In this document: positions 54,763-64,000 of the stretch, one piece after another
Position numbering within the stretch: the stretch's first letter is position 1
How the letters are laid out: every line of letters starts with the position of its first letter
Position numbers and translations under genes: made by a program
Origin: Mastigamoeba balamuthi
Taxonomy: Eukaryota; Evosea; Mastigamoebida; Mastigamoebidae
Length of the DNA: 64,000 bases
Assembly: GCA_902651635.1 (NCBI GenBank)
Contig: CACRSC010000134.1
Span: 303,988-367,987, forward strand
Reading direction: 5' to 3'
Notes under the pieces: model-generated
The model's database searches: none
The model's input: the letters and a program-made list of their open reading frames with translations, nothing else
Told to the model about the DNA's origin: nothing

Positions 54763-57503
54763 ATGGCGGGCGCCCAGGTCGAGTGCAAGGCCGTGAGCTC
54801 CGCCAACCCCACCGGCGACGGCGGCGCCGCTGTCCACTACGAGTCGCTGTTCGAGTGCGCTGCGCCTGACGCCAACTCTGTCGCTGCATCGTGGGATATC
54901 CGGCCGCCCAGCGTGCCGACGGCCAGGGACCGCGTGTGCCTCTTCATCCACAACCGCAAATTCGTGCCCCTGCGCACGATGAAGACCAGTGAGCGCCTGG
55001 AGCTTGCGTTTTTTCCCCGCAGCCGTTCCCTTTTTTCGCCGTCCCAGGTTGGTTTCCGAGCTCTTTCTCAGAATGAGCGTACGCAGACGGGAGCGTGCGG
55101 GGCGCGTGCCTGTTCCAGGGGCTCACGCCAGGGTACTACGACGTGCGCCTGTTCCTCGGAGAGGACAGCCAGCCTGTGGCGCGCGCCCAGGCAGTCCTCG
55201 TCGGCCCGCACGTCAACGTTGCGTTGCCCCCACTCCCTTTTGCATGGCGCCAATTCAATCAATTGAATTGGTCTCTCTGCGCTGGCCGCCCGCAATGCGC
55301 AGGTCAAGGCCCACGTGGAGGGCGGGGAGATCATCGTTACGTGGACGAAGCCGGACGGGGGTGCGTGCCCGGGCAAGGGCGACTGGGTGGGGCTGTACGC
55401 CCCCACGAAGCACAGCAACAAGCAGTACCTCGCGTGGCGCGACGCCTCCAAGTCGATGTGCGTCAGGTTCCCCGCCCCGCGCGTGCCGGGCGACTACGGC
55501 GTGCGCTACTTCCTCGGCGAGGCGGGGTACGCGTTCAGCGGGCGCGCCGTGGCGTCTGTGCCGCGCGTCGACTACATACACGTGCACCCGTGGTCGTCGG
55601 AGATACACGTGGCGGGCAAGGTGGGGCTCAGGTGGGTGTGCACGTCGCACGACTCGTGGAAGGGCACGCGCCTCGGCCTGTTCTCGCGCGAGTCGCAGGG
55701 GTGCGCGCCCCGCATAGCGGTGCCCGTCAACGTGGGGGGGTCCAAGCGCAAGGACCCCCGCCTCGAGTCGACCGCGATACTGGACCTGTCGACGGTGTTC
55801 CTGGCGCCTGGCGACTACGACGTCAAGCTCTACGTCGAGAGGGGCGGCACCTACGAGGTCCTGTGCGAGTCGCCGCTCGTGCTGTGCAACGTGGCCGTGT
55901 CGAGCGGTGCGTGGGCCCGCTCCCCACCCCCTTTGTTGTGACGGGGGTGGGTTCTCTAAGCACTGCTGGCGCAGGGAATGTGCCCAAGCCAGCCAACATG
56001 GAGGACGTGGTGCGGCTGATGGTGCAGTACCCCGACTCGCCGGCCTACCAGGAGACCGCTATGTACTACGCGCTGCTGCTGCTCCGAGAGGGTCCTTTTC
56101 ATTTACTACCGCCGTTACCATCTGTCTCTGTGTCTGACGGCAACCTTCCCTCTTCATAGACCCGGCGTTCAAGTCCTCCACCGTTGTTACGAGGGACTTG
56201 GTTCCCCTCGTGGTTAAGACACTGCGAGTGCACCTGTTCTCTCCATCGATCTGCGAGATTGCCTGTCAGCTGCTCTCTGTCCTCGCTGTCCACGGTTCGT
56301 TTTCGCTCTCTTTGCATCTGTCACTCACTCCCCCCCTCTCGTCCGGACAGAGGGCAACCTTATGGTCGCTCTCGAAAACGAGGTGTTCGAGTCTCTGCTC
56401 ACCGTGATCGAGAGATACATGTGGTCGCAATTTGTCCTGCCTCCACTTACCGTTTTGTCTCTGTTCCTCACGAACCGTACGTACTCTAGTAGTCTTTGAT
56501 AAATACAACTGACAGTTTCGCGCACCCCCCCAGAGACATTTCTCTTTTCGATTGAAGCCACGCGCCTCGTGAAAGTGCTCATGACGATTGTGTTCGACCA
56601 CTCGCAGTCGTTCCACATCGTTGAGGTCGTCCTGAAGTCACTTCGGCACCTCTCGCAGCAGGGTTTGTTTGAGCCCTCAGAGCGAACCCTGATCACAATT
56701 CCGCTGCAGGTGCCGCGAGGGACCTCATTTGGAAGGACTGTGGTGTTGCCGCCGCCCTGAGCATGATGAGGCTTCACCCTGACTCGTCGCAGGCCCTCGA
56801 AAACTCGAGCAGGCTCCTGATCACGCTTTGCGAGAACAACGGTATTTGCAGCACATTCTCGTTTGCGAATGACACTCCTCCTAGACGAGGCGAAGAAGGA
56901 GGTCGCTCAGCGAGACGGTCTGCCCGTACTGACGTCGGCGCTCAAAATTGCCTACAAGATGCCGGGTGCCTGTGAATCGCTCTGCATTGCCCTGGCGATT
57001 GTCAGCAAAGGAAACAGTGCGACCTGTGTCACCCCCATGAAGCTCGCTGACGTGTCGCAACCTGCAGCGTACAACAGAATGCAGATTGCAGAACAAGGCG
57101 GCATCAAGGGCCTCCTCAGGGTACTCGGAGTCTACTACGGAACGACCGCCACAGTGACCGAGGCCGTCTGCAAGGCTCTCGAGTCCTTGTGCCAGTCCTG
57201 TGAGTGATGTTGCCGCCGCACTCCGCGGAACTCATGTTCAGCCCTCCCTCCAGGGGACTGCTGCTTCGAGGTGGTGGACGCGAAGGGCGACAGCTGCTTA
57301 TCGAGGTGGCCAAGTTCTACGCCGAGAAGACGCCCGAAGTCGCTACGCATGCTTTCTACGCTCTTAAGATGGTGTGGGACACGTGCTCCGATGGTGCGCA
57401 CTCTTCTTTTTTCGCACACTTATTTGCTAGCATGGCAGAGCGCATGCAGGGAGCTCGCAAGTCACAGTTGGGCGAACTCCAGGCCATGTGCCGCATACCG
57501 TGA
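54763..57503 (+). CDS. Tandem SKICH-like domains followed by armadillo repeats
   Basis: Twelve exons (54763-54988, 55087-55217, 55303-55906, 55975-56091, 56160-56294, 56351-56476, 56534-56662, 56710-56841, 56885-57016, 57068-57199, 57254-57393, 57439-57503) encode about 650 residues. The first 320 residues hold three beta-rich units of the SKICH type, for example WTKPDGGACPGKGDWVGLYA ... PGDYGVRYFLG and TVFLAPGDYDVKLYVE. The rest is helical, armadillo-like, with units such as LVPLVVKTLRVHLFSPSICE and GGIKGLLRVLGVYYGTTATV. Exons 5-10 are 126-135 nt each, with all introns in phase 1, so one exon equals one repeat. Exon 11 is one base short of an open frame near 57,287, where VVDAKGD must pass to LLIEVAKFYAEK. 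SKICH domains bind partners or membranes in autophagy receptors; the role here is unknown. Confidence 0.75.
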
Positions 57504-57629
57504 TGAGGTACCCCTCGTTGCCTTGAAGGCAGTGCTTGTGTACACCGTCTTTTCCTGTCCCCCGATTCTCTTTTTAAGTATCATTTAGCACCGTTCGTGA
57601 GTTAACACATGCGTCTTTCTTTGTTCGGT

Positions 57630-58705
57630 TCACTTCCGTAGCTTCGCCCTTTCTGCTCTTCTGCGGCTCTCCGCGTTCTCGCTCAGGGGCACCCGGATTG
57701 CACGCCTTACGTGTGCGGTGGGACCGACCGCCTCCTCTGGTACAACGAACTCCTCTTCGACATACTGCTGGCGGGGCACGGGAGGCGGCGGGTGGACAGC
57801 GGGCTCCGGTATGCCGAGCGGTATAGAAGCCGTAGCCTGGAGGTTGCGCAGGAACTCTGCGTAGCGCAGCTTGCTCTCGCACACGCTCTTACTGCGCTCC
57901 TCCGTGGGCGACAGTGCCCTCGTTGGCGGCCGCCCTTGTCTGGCCTCGCACTCGTCCTCCTCGTCGAGGTCCGACTTGTCGAAGAACCTCTGCTCGGCCT
58001 GTTGCTGGGCAGGGGAGTCCGATGGCGACCCCTGGTTCGCAGTGGTGGCATCGGGCTTCTGGCCGCCCTCGTCCTCGGTGTCTCCGGGCGCCGGGGGCTC
58101 GGCAGCAGCCTGGCCGGGAGAGGCAGGGACGAACTCTGGGGTGGAGTCGAGGCCGGCATCGTGCTTGCACGACGACACTGCAGAGGCGCACCGCGAGTGC
58201 TCGCTGGTGGCGGCGCCGGGCGAGGGGCGAGGAAGTGAGACGACGCCCCCGGGGACAGCGGTGCGCACAGGTGGTACGAGTCGTGGTGCAGTATCTCCTG
58301 GTCGCTCATGGGCAGCTCCTCCACGTCGCACTGGTGCGACAGGTCGTGGCACGCGCTGCTCACCTGCGGCCGCGGGTGAGGCACTGGCGGGAGCCAGAGG
58401 GTCTTCGTACGGCTTGCGAGAACTGCTCGAGGGCGCTGACGGTGGAGCTGACGGCCCGGTGGGTTCTGGACAGGCTGGCGTGGCGCGAGGCGCTCGAAGA
58501 ACCGGTCGAGGCGGTTGTGGAGCCCAGAGCGCCGGTCGAGGACGAGGCACGCGTGTGGTAGGGGTGGGGGGCCGACCGCCTGGGCAAGAGGGGGGCGGTC
58601 AGGCGAGCGCGGCTGTTTGCGGGAGGGGTGGCGCCTCTCGGAGATGGCGAGGAGCTCCCGTTCGATGTTATCGAGCCGTTCGAGAATGCCCAGTGGCCGC
58701 GCCAT
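57630..58705 (-). CDS. Disordered Pro/Ser/Glu-rich protein
   Basis: The simplest model joins 58705-58269 and 58203-57630 into 336 residues. A short helical start (LGILERLDNIERELLAISE) is followed by a long Pro/Arg/Ser-rich stretch, an acidic segment (FFDKSDLDEEDECEA), a helical stretch (CESKLRYAEFLRNLQ) and a basic C-terminus. The middle may hold another intron, because a strong GTGAGC donor occurs near 58,373. No domain is recognised. The 3' end converges on the SKICH/armadillo gene 126 bp away. Confidence 0.5.
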
Positions 58706-58864
58706 TTGCCCGCGCTGGAACCAAGATAATCAGATTCGCGTATCTCACTGCCATCCGAGGCAAGTCGCTCAGGTGCGTGTAGCTGTGGTCTACAGCGGGG
58801 TGTGCTTAATGCGTAGTAGTTGTGCCGGTCGGGGACGGCTGGGAGTGGACCGTGTGATGTGTCA

Positions 58865-58896
58865 GGTATCTCCTGGAATGGATATCAAATATCTGC
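58865..58896. promoter_or_regulatory. GTATCTCC / GATATC / AATATCT cluster before NSE1
   Basis: Three AT-rich words (GGTATCTCC, GGATATC, AAATATCTG) lie 15-45 bp upstream of the NSE1 start, within the divergent promoter shared with the disordered-protein gene. Confidence 0.35.
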
Positions 58897-58909
58897 GTGC
58901 CCCGCCGAG

Positions 58910-59924
58910 ATGGCTGATGACTTTTACGCGCCCGACGATGCGGCGGCGGCAGGGCCGAAGGAGTACGACGACCGCCACAGGCTCCTCGCACAGTCGCTCC
59001 TCAGCCACAAGGCTGTGAACGCCGCCTTGTTCCGCGAACTGTGCACACTCGCGGGCTTCGCGCCTGACGCGCAAGGCACGGCACTGCAAACACAACAACG
59101 CGCAGCAGCACACACACAGCCCGCGAAATGCCTGCGTTGACGCCATTGCTCTTGTCGACACAGTCGACGGCGTCGTGGACGAGCTGAACGACAAGCTGAG
59201 GGCCATCGGGATGGAGGTGCGCCGCGGCGTGTGCGAGGTCAGCGGCAGCGTCTACTACGCCCTGGTCAACAGCACCTACGACCCGCGCGTGTCCCAGATC
59301 GCCACCACGTTCCGCAACGACGAAATCGCCTTCTACAAGCACCTCGTGCTCCTCTCGCCCCCCGCGCAGCAATTCAATTTGAATTCACGCCCTCCCCCGC
59401 CGGCTCAGATCGACGAGATCATAGAGGGTGACACCGGGCGCATCGGCGAGCGCGCGGCCATCAACATCGGGCAGCAGCACGGTACGCTGACGGCGCGCGA
59501 CGCCGAGGAGACCATCGGGCGCCTTGTCAGCAACCAGTGGCTCAAGGCCCTCGAGGGCGGCAGCCTCACGCTGGGCTGGCGCGGCTTCCTCGAGCTGCGC
59601 CCGTACCTCGCGCAGAAGTACCCCGAGTCGCTCCGCTCGTGCACCATCTGCGCCGAGCCCTGCGTCCTGGTGCTGCCCCCCGCAGCTTTCCTTCTCTGCT
59701 TTTCTGTCTCCCCATCTCTCTCTTGCTGCTCCATCGATGCCCGCTGCTGTGCCGCTGACTTGCGGACGGCGCGCTCTCCCCCCGGTGTATGGCAGGGCGA
59801 CAGGTGCCCGAACAAGCCGTGCCTGGAGAGGATGCACTCGAGGTGCGCCGCGGGGTGGTTCAGGAAGAGGACGGGGCAGCTCGTGTGCCCGTCGTGCAAA
59901 CGGCCGTGGGACAAGCGATACTAG
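58910..59924 (+). CDS. NSE1: NSE1 (NSMCE1), RING-like subunit of the SMC5/6 complex
   Basis: Exons 58910-59070, 59120-59669 and 59796-59924 give 279 residues. NSE1 is a nuclear protein with winged-helix domains and a C-terminal variant RING that, with NSE3/NSE4, regulates the SMC5/6 DNA-repair machine and can act as a ubiquitin ligase. Family landmarks: PRNACVDAIALVD (human DRNATVDKLEDF), VRRGVCEVSG, YYALVNS, RLVSNQWLKALEGG and the zinc part CTICAEPCV ... CPNKPCLERMHSRCAAGWF ... CPSCKRPW. The first intron appears to begin with GC (GCAAGG); only this restores the RNA motif in phase. An alternative GC intron around the PPAQQ stretch (59,367-59,408) is possible, as that segment is not conserved. 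Confidence 0.9.
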
Positions 59925-60267
59925 CTCGCGACTGTCCCGCAGCTGTGGCCACAGGGCAGCTCTGTTTTTTTTTGAACCACCCCCACACGGTGGGGGAGGC
60001 AAAGGGCAGCGTGGTACACACAGGAGCACTCCACAGAACAGCACTGCATCCAGAAAAACGGTCTGTGTCGTCACATTTTCCACGAGATTTTTTCTGTCGC
60101 TGCTTCCACGTGTTTCTGGCGTGGACGCAACGGAAATCTTTGGTGCCGGAGGAGAATTCCGTGAGAAAGATTCATCTCATGCACTGATAAAGACGTCACA
60201 GCGCGCTGCGTTTTTTCTTCTTCGGTCTCACAAGCGCTAAAACCCAGTTAGCCGCACCTCCTCCACC
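59925..60267. other. Intergenic, no gene seen
   Basis: This 340 bp stretch lies upstream of the ferredoxin and contains T-rich tracts. No gene is seen and the recurring GATATTT motif is absent. Confidence 0.4.
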
Positions 60268-60525
60268 ATGAGCGACAAGAGTACGCCCTCTGCCCTCATC
60301 CGTCCTCCCGGAGCGTGCCCCCGTTGACGCAGCGTTTGCGGCGCAGTCCCCACTGTCAACCACGACGACTGCATCGGCTGCCAGGCCTGCGTTGGCGCGT
60401 GCCCCGTCGGCCTCTTCGAGATGAAGAACGACAAGTCGCACTTCATCGCGGCGCGCAAGGACGAGTGCGTGCACTGCGAGTCGTGCATCGCGGCCTGCCC
60501 CGTCACCGCCATCTCGATGCAGTAA
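60268..60525 (+). CDS. 2[4Fe-4S] bacterial-type ferredoxin
   Basis: Exons 60268-60280 and 60347-60525 give 63 residues. Both cluster motifs are complete: CIGCQACVGACP and CVHCESCIAACP, each a CxxCxxCxxxCP. Such ferredoxins carry electrons for pyruvate:ferredoxin oxidoreductase and iron hydrogenase in anaerobes. The short lead before the first cysteine has no room for a normal organelle targeting peptide, so it is probably cytosolic. The first exon encodes only four residues and one base. The frame runs into TAA directly after the second cluster. Confidence 0.95.
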
Positions 60526-60746
60526 AGACTGTCTGTCTGTTTGCCGCAGTTCTCTGCTTGCCGCCCGCTGTTCCGAGTGCTAACGAACGAACAACCCCGA
60601 GGGAACAATAAAAAACAGCAGCTACACGCACAAACAACGCGTCGTTTCTCCACGTGTCTGGGCAAAAAACAATTTTGTTGCGGGTTCGGTCTGGTGCAAT
60701 CGCGGGCCAGCTGGCTGGGGATGGGGTGCGGCGAACGGGCACCAGC

Positions 60747-61658
60747 TCAGGCGTCCATCTGTGCATCGGCAGGCTTGGGGTCTTCGTCTGTGGCCTCTAT
60801 TTTGGGCTCAACCGCCGCCGCCGCCGCCTCGCTGGCGGCTTCCCCACCGTCAACGGCTTGCGCTTGCGATTCTGCTGGCGCGGGTGCCTCGCCATCAGCG
60901 CCGGACACGGCCATCGCCGTCCCTGCGGTGTCCTGTGGCGCCGCTTCCGCGGCGGGCTCGGGCGCCTGGTCCGCCTGAGTGGAGGCGGGGGACGCTGTGC
61001 GCGCGTGCTTGAGCGGGGTCGTCTGCGGCTCGGCGTCCTCGAGCTCGCGCTTGAGCCGCGAGGGCGTGACAAAGCCCGTGACGGGCGACTCGTGCGCCAC
61101 CTTGGGCCTCTCGGCGTCGCCGCTTCGCTGGTTGTCGCGCACCTGGGTCCCGGGTTCGATTCCCAGTCGGTGCCAGAAACTGTGGCGGGGAGCGGAGGGC
61201 ACTCACTTGATACCCCGAGGCGCCCCGGCCGAACTGGCGGCCGTTCTTGAACCCCGGGTCCCAGTCCGTGCGTATAGCACGCTCGTCGAGGTACGTGCCG
61301 TTGATGCTGGCCATCGCCCTCTCGGCCGCCTCCCTCTCCACGTACCTATGCCGTGTTTCGCGCCGCGTCTCTCCGTGTTACACGTGGCGACAACGCGCGG
61401 AAGGCGGGGGGGGAGACCGTACTCGACAAAGCAGAAGCCGCACGGGGTCTTGAGGTCGCGGTTGAGGCCCATGATGACGCGGAAGACGCGGCCGCAGCGG
61501 CGGAAGAGCTCCCAGACCTGGTCCTCGGTCGTGAAGAACGACAGGTTGCCCACGTAGAGGGTCCGCGAGGACCTCAGCGCGGTCCGGTAGCTCTCGAGGG
61601 AGTCGTACTCCCTCCGGTCAAAGTACGTCGACGCCGGGCCCGTGTAGAGATGCGACAT
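60747..61658 (-). CDS. NCBP2: Nuclear cap-binding protein subunit 2 (CBP20)
   Basis: Exons 61658-61428, 61345-61207 and 61142-60747 encode about 255 residues. CBP20 binds the m7G cap of nuclear transcripts through an RRM together with CBP80. Landmarks: [19 protein letters not shown] (RNP2), [21 protein letters not shown] (RNP1), [19 protein letters not shown] and [18 protein letters not shown], all close to human CBP20. The first two exons do not join cleanly: one base too many remains at the VEY-YVERE junction. The C-terminal 100 residues are Ala/Glu/Pro-rich, which human CBP20 lacks. Intron 2 contains a tRNA-like T-arm sequence. Confidence 0.93.
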
Positions 61659-61683
61659 CCTCCGTCGGCGCGCGCGAGGGCGT

Positions 61684-61770
61684 GGATATCGATATCGGGG
61701 GCGGGAATATCTCTCGGCCGAGATATTCCGGTGGAGGTTGAAAGATATCTCCGGCGGTTAGTATCTTTGC
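61684..61770. promoter_or_regulatory. Dense GATATC / AATATCT cluster in a divergent promoter
   Basis: At least six GATATC, AATATC, GATATTCC or GTATCTTT words occur in under 90 bp between the divergent CBP20 and zinc-ribbon genes. One pair (GAATATCTCTCGG with CCGAGATATTCC) forms a near-perfect inverted repeat. Confidence 0.4.
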
Positions 61771-61874
61771 CGTTAGGAATAAAACGTCACGTGACAGATT
61801 TTGGTTTTCATTGTTTGTGAACTAGAAGAGCGTTTGGCTCACCGGATCCCTCAACCAACAACCAACCTCCAGAC

Positions 61875-62676
61875 ATGTCGTGGCGCTGCGCTAAGTGCTG
61901 TACGTCCTGCCCCCAGGGACCCCGCTCTCCTGCTGCGTTCCGGGCTGGCGGGGGCTTGTGATTGCTCTGCTATGGTCCTGTGTCGCAAATTTCTTTTTTC
62001 TGTTTGCTGTATGTTCACCTTCGCTCTCGCTCCCTCTGCGCAGCCAAGCCCGTCTACCATGCCGAGCGCATGACGGACAACGGCCTGGACTTCCACAGCT
62101 CGTGCTTCCAGCAGTACGTCAAGGAGCGCAAGGCTGCCGAGTCTGCCTCCCGCAACAAGGAGTGCGTCCGCCGTTATACTCCCCTCCAGTGCCCCCAGCC
62201 CCGGAGGAGTGCACAATCCCTTTCCCCTCGGCCTCACACGCCCTCCGCTGCAGATACAACAAGCAGGCCGACGTCACCCCGGCGTACTACCGCGTGTCCG
62301 ACCCCGACTCGGGCGCGCCGTCGCGCATGGTGACGGGCCCGCAGGACAGGCAGGAGAGCCTCAGCGCCCCCGGGACCAACCTCGTCCCCTCGTCCGTCGC
62401 TGCCGCCGAGCACACCTCCGCCGTCTCCGGCTCGCCCGCGGGCGCCCCCTGCCCCGCCTGCCACGCAGCGGTCCCTGCCACGGCCAAGTTCTGCCCCGAG
62501 GTGCGCCTCGCCTTCCCCCGTTCACACGTTCACAGACGTTTTCGTTCGGTTTTTCTCACGGGTTGTGTAATACACAGTGCGGTGCCAAGAACGAGGCCAA
62601 GCCCGCGGCGTGCTCGAAGTGCGGCGTGCCGGCGACGGGCGGCAAGTTCTGCCAGGAGTGCGGCACGCCCCTCTAG
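61875..62676 (+). CDS. LIM-half and double zinc-ribbon protein
   Basis: Exons 61875-61899, 62044-62161, 62254-62500 and 62578-62676 give 162 residues. The start (WRCAKCSKPVYHAERMTDNGLDFHSSCF) is the first zinc finger of a LIM domain; the second finger is missing. A Pro/Ser linker follows, then two double-zinc-ribbon units (CPACHAAVPATAKFCPECGA and CSKCGVPATGGKFCQECGTPL). Zinc coordination through CxxC pairs suggests protein binding or an adaptor role, as in small cytoskeletal LIM proteins. All three joins keep phase. Confidence 0.8.
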
Positions 62677-63329
62677 AGAGGGAGGGAGGCGGTCTCCCGG
62701 GTGCCGGGGCGAGTGGAAGGCCCTTTGAGTGAATTCACCAGGAAAAGAACAGAGGTTTTGACATCAGGATTCTTTCCGCTCAGCGCTGCGTGCCCCCCCT
62801 GTCTGCCCCTCTTTGCGCCCCTCGGAGGCGGCGAGGCGCTCGCTCGTCGCCATCGCCGGTGCGGTGCACCATCGCACTCTGGCAGTGATGAGAGCTTCTC
62901 TGCCAGCTGCTCGAGACTCTGGAAGAGAGAACGTTGAGCGGAAAACGTTCACAGTTTGTACTGAGTTTCTGAGTAGCAGTACTGGAATTGTCCATGAAAT
63001 ACATCATCAAGCCGCCTGCTCGGCGCCGTACCCCAATGTCCGCCGCATACTGAGTGACCTATTGCCGGCGCTTGTTCTAGCCTTGGCTGATGGCGAGACG
63101 ACATACATATCCGACTTTTGGAAACGGTGCACTCCAATCGTAGGTATAATAGTCATGCGCGCGAGCGTGCGCGATGCGGCGCGATTCCGACTTCGCCAAG
63201 ATGTCACGTGGAAGAATCTGTGCGCGAGATATCGGAGAGTACCCACGTCAGAGACAGACCTGTTTTTTCTCTCAAGTGCGTGTTTGTGTGTTCCCTTGAG
63301 CGCACTCGACTTCACCCACCAGTCACGCT
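62677..63329. other. Intergenic, no gene seen
   Basis: This stretch of about 650 bp has short frames only. GCGAGATATCGGAGAG lies about 100 bp before the CBM20 gene, and CATATCCGAC lies near 63,105. Confidence 0.4.
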
Positions 63330-64000
63330 ATGGGCATGGACACTGTCCCCGTCACCTTCCGCCTCCAGGGCGCCCCCGTCGGCGCAGACCAGAGTGCGCC
63401 CGCCCGCCCCCTCCGCCTCCCTCTCCTCTCGCTGTGTTCCCCGCACTTCCACGACTACCACACCTTCTCTCGCTCCCCCCACACGCGTGCTACCACCGGG
63501 GGGCCGCTTTGCTCACGCCGGCCGCAGTCGTGAGCATCAAGGGCACCGCGTGGGCCAACTGGGGCGAGGCGGTCGTCGCCGAGCGCTGCGACGACGGCTC
63601 GTGGGAGGCCCGCACCTCCGTGGCCCCGGGCACCGCGTTTGAGTACAAGTACCTCGTCGTCGCCCGCTCGGGCAACGACAACCCGCTCTACGAATCGCAC
63701 GCTGCTTCTCCCGCCCTCCCCTCCCCCCGTCCCACCACGTCAGCCTCGCTGGCACCGTTCCGGCGCCGCGTCGTCGCTCGTGGAGGTTTTTTTCCCGGGT
63801 TTTCTAACTGGTGGGGGCGTTTTTTGGGGGTGGTGCCTCGTGTCGGGTGTTTGCGGGTTTGCACCGCGTCTCGGTGGCGTGGGGTGCGGTTTTCCCGGGG
63901 GGCGTGCGCAGGACGCCGAACCGCAAGCAGACTGTCACGGTGCCGACGGTCGTCGAGGAGAAGTGGGAGAACCACGCGGCCACTTGCGTCTCGGTGAGTC
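63330..64000 (+). CDS. CBM20 starch-binding domain protein (5' part only)
   Basis: Exons 63330-63393, 63528-63696 and 63912-63993 are visible, and a GTGAGT donor at 63994 shows the gene continues past the window. The 104 residues seen form a family 20 carbohydrate-binding module: VTFRLQGAPVG, VSIKGTAWANWGEAV, WEARTSVAPGTAFEYKYLVV and the following TPNRKQTVTVP, corresponding to the usual WE-x-GPNR end. CBM20 binds starch or glycogen and is found on amylases, glucan phosphatases and genethonin-like proteins. An N-terminal CBM20 suggests the last kind or a phosphatase, but the rest is missing. The second intron appears to begin with GC (GCACGC). Confidence 0.75.

Noticed and set aside
61125-61180. 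tRNA gene
   Set aside because: A T-arm-like stretch and acceptor-like end are present, but no D arm, anticodon arm or 5' acceptor strand fits upstream.
1-64000. CRISPR array, operons, ribosome binding sites
   Set aside because: The window is eukaryotic: spliced genes, nuclear pore, cap-binding and SMC5/6 proteins. No regularly spaced repeats are seen.

Overview
This is a stretch of a eukaryotic nuclear genome, probably from a free-living, ciliated, low-oxygen protist. An archamoeba such as Mastigamoeba is my best guess, made from gene content and base composition only. The genes are GC-rich, tightly packed on both strands and cut by many short introns (mostly 40-100 nt). A TMEM107-like gene implies a cilium with a transition zone. 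A short bacterial-type 2[4Fe-4S] ferredoxin fits an anaerobe. A TmcB/TmcC-type multi-pass cyclase gene is of a kind seen in free-living amoebae. I had no tools, so exon borders were found by eye from splice signals, reading phase and protein-family continuity, and may be off by a few bases.

Layout. 1-7,900 is an AT-richer accessory zone: a whole-looking pogo-type DNA transposon gene with two introns, then two copies of a 2.2-2.8 kb block carrying degraded Crinkler-like remains. 7,953-25,435 holds a coiled-coil protein, a membrane-anchored RhoGEF, RMI2, a PLP aminotransferase, a charged disordered protein, an LSm10-like protein, a PH-AGC kinase (PKB-like) and a 15-exon TmcB-like membrane protein with PAS-like and cyclase domains. 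25,436-27,079 is a second AT-rich gap. 27,080-39,071 holds an F-box/Kelch protein, TMEM107, a protein of unknown family, a two-helix membrane protein, a PanB-PanE fusion, NUP43, a second RhoGEF and a TMEM185-like protein. 39,438-47,853 is a tandem pair of nearly identical P2-type cation ATPase genes. 48,218-64,000 holds a paralogue of the unknown family, ornithine decarboxylase, a zinc/membrane protein, a Q-rich protein, a SKICH-like plus armadillo protein, a disordered protein, NSE1, ferredoxin, CBP20, a zinc-ribbon protein and a partial CBM20 protein.

Shared threads. Rho and lipid signalling appears three times (two RhoGEFs, one PH-AGC kinase). Genome maintenance appears twice (RMI2, NSE1). 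RNA handling appears twice (LSm10-like, CBP20). The six divergent gene pairs each share a 90-220 bp promoter region, and all six regions contain a GATATTT/AATATC-type motif. Splice donors favour GT[A/G]CG, and at least eight introns appear to begin with GC.

Four otherwise intact genes need a one-base frame correction. That looks more like assembly error than decay, but it cannot be decided from this sequence.
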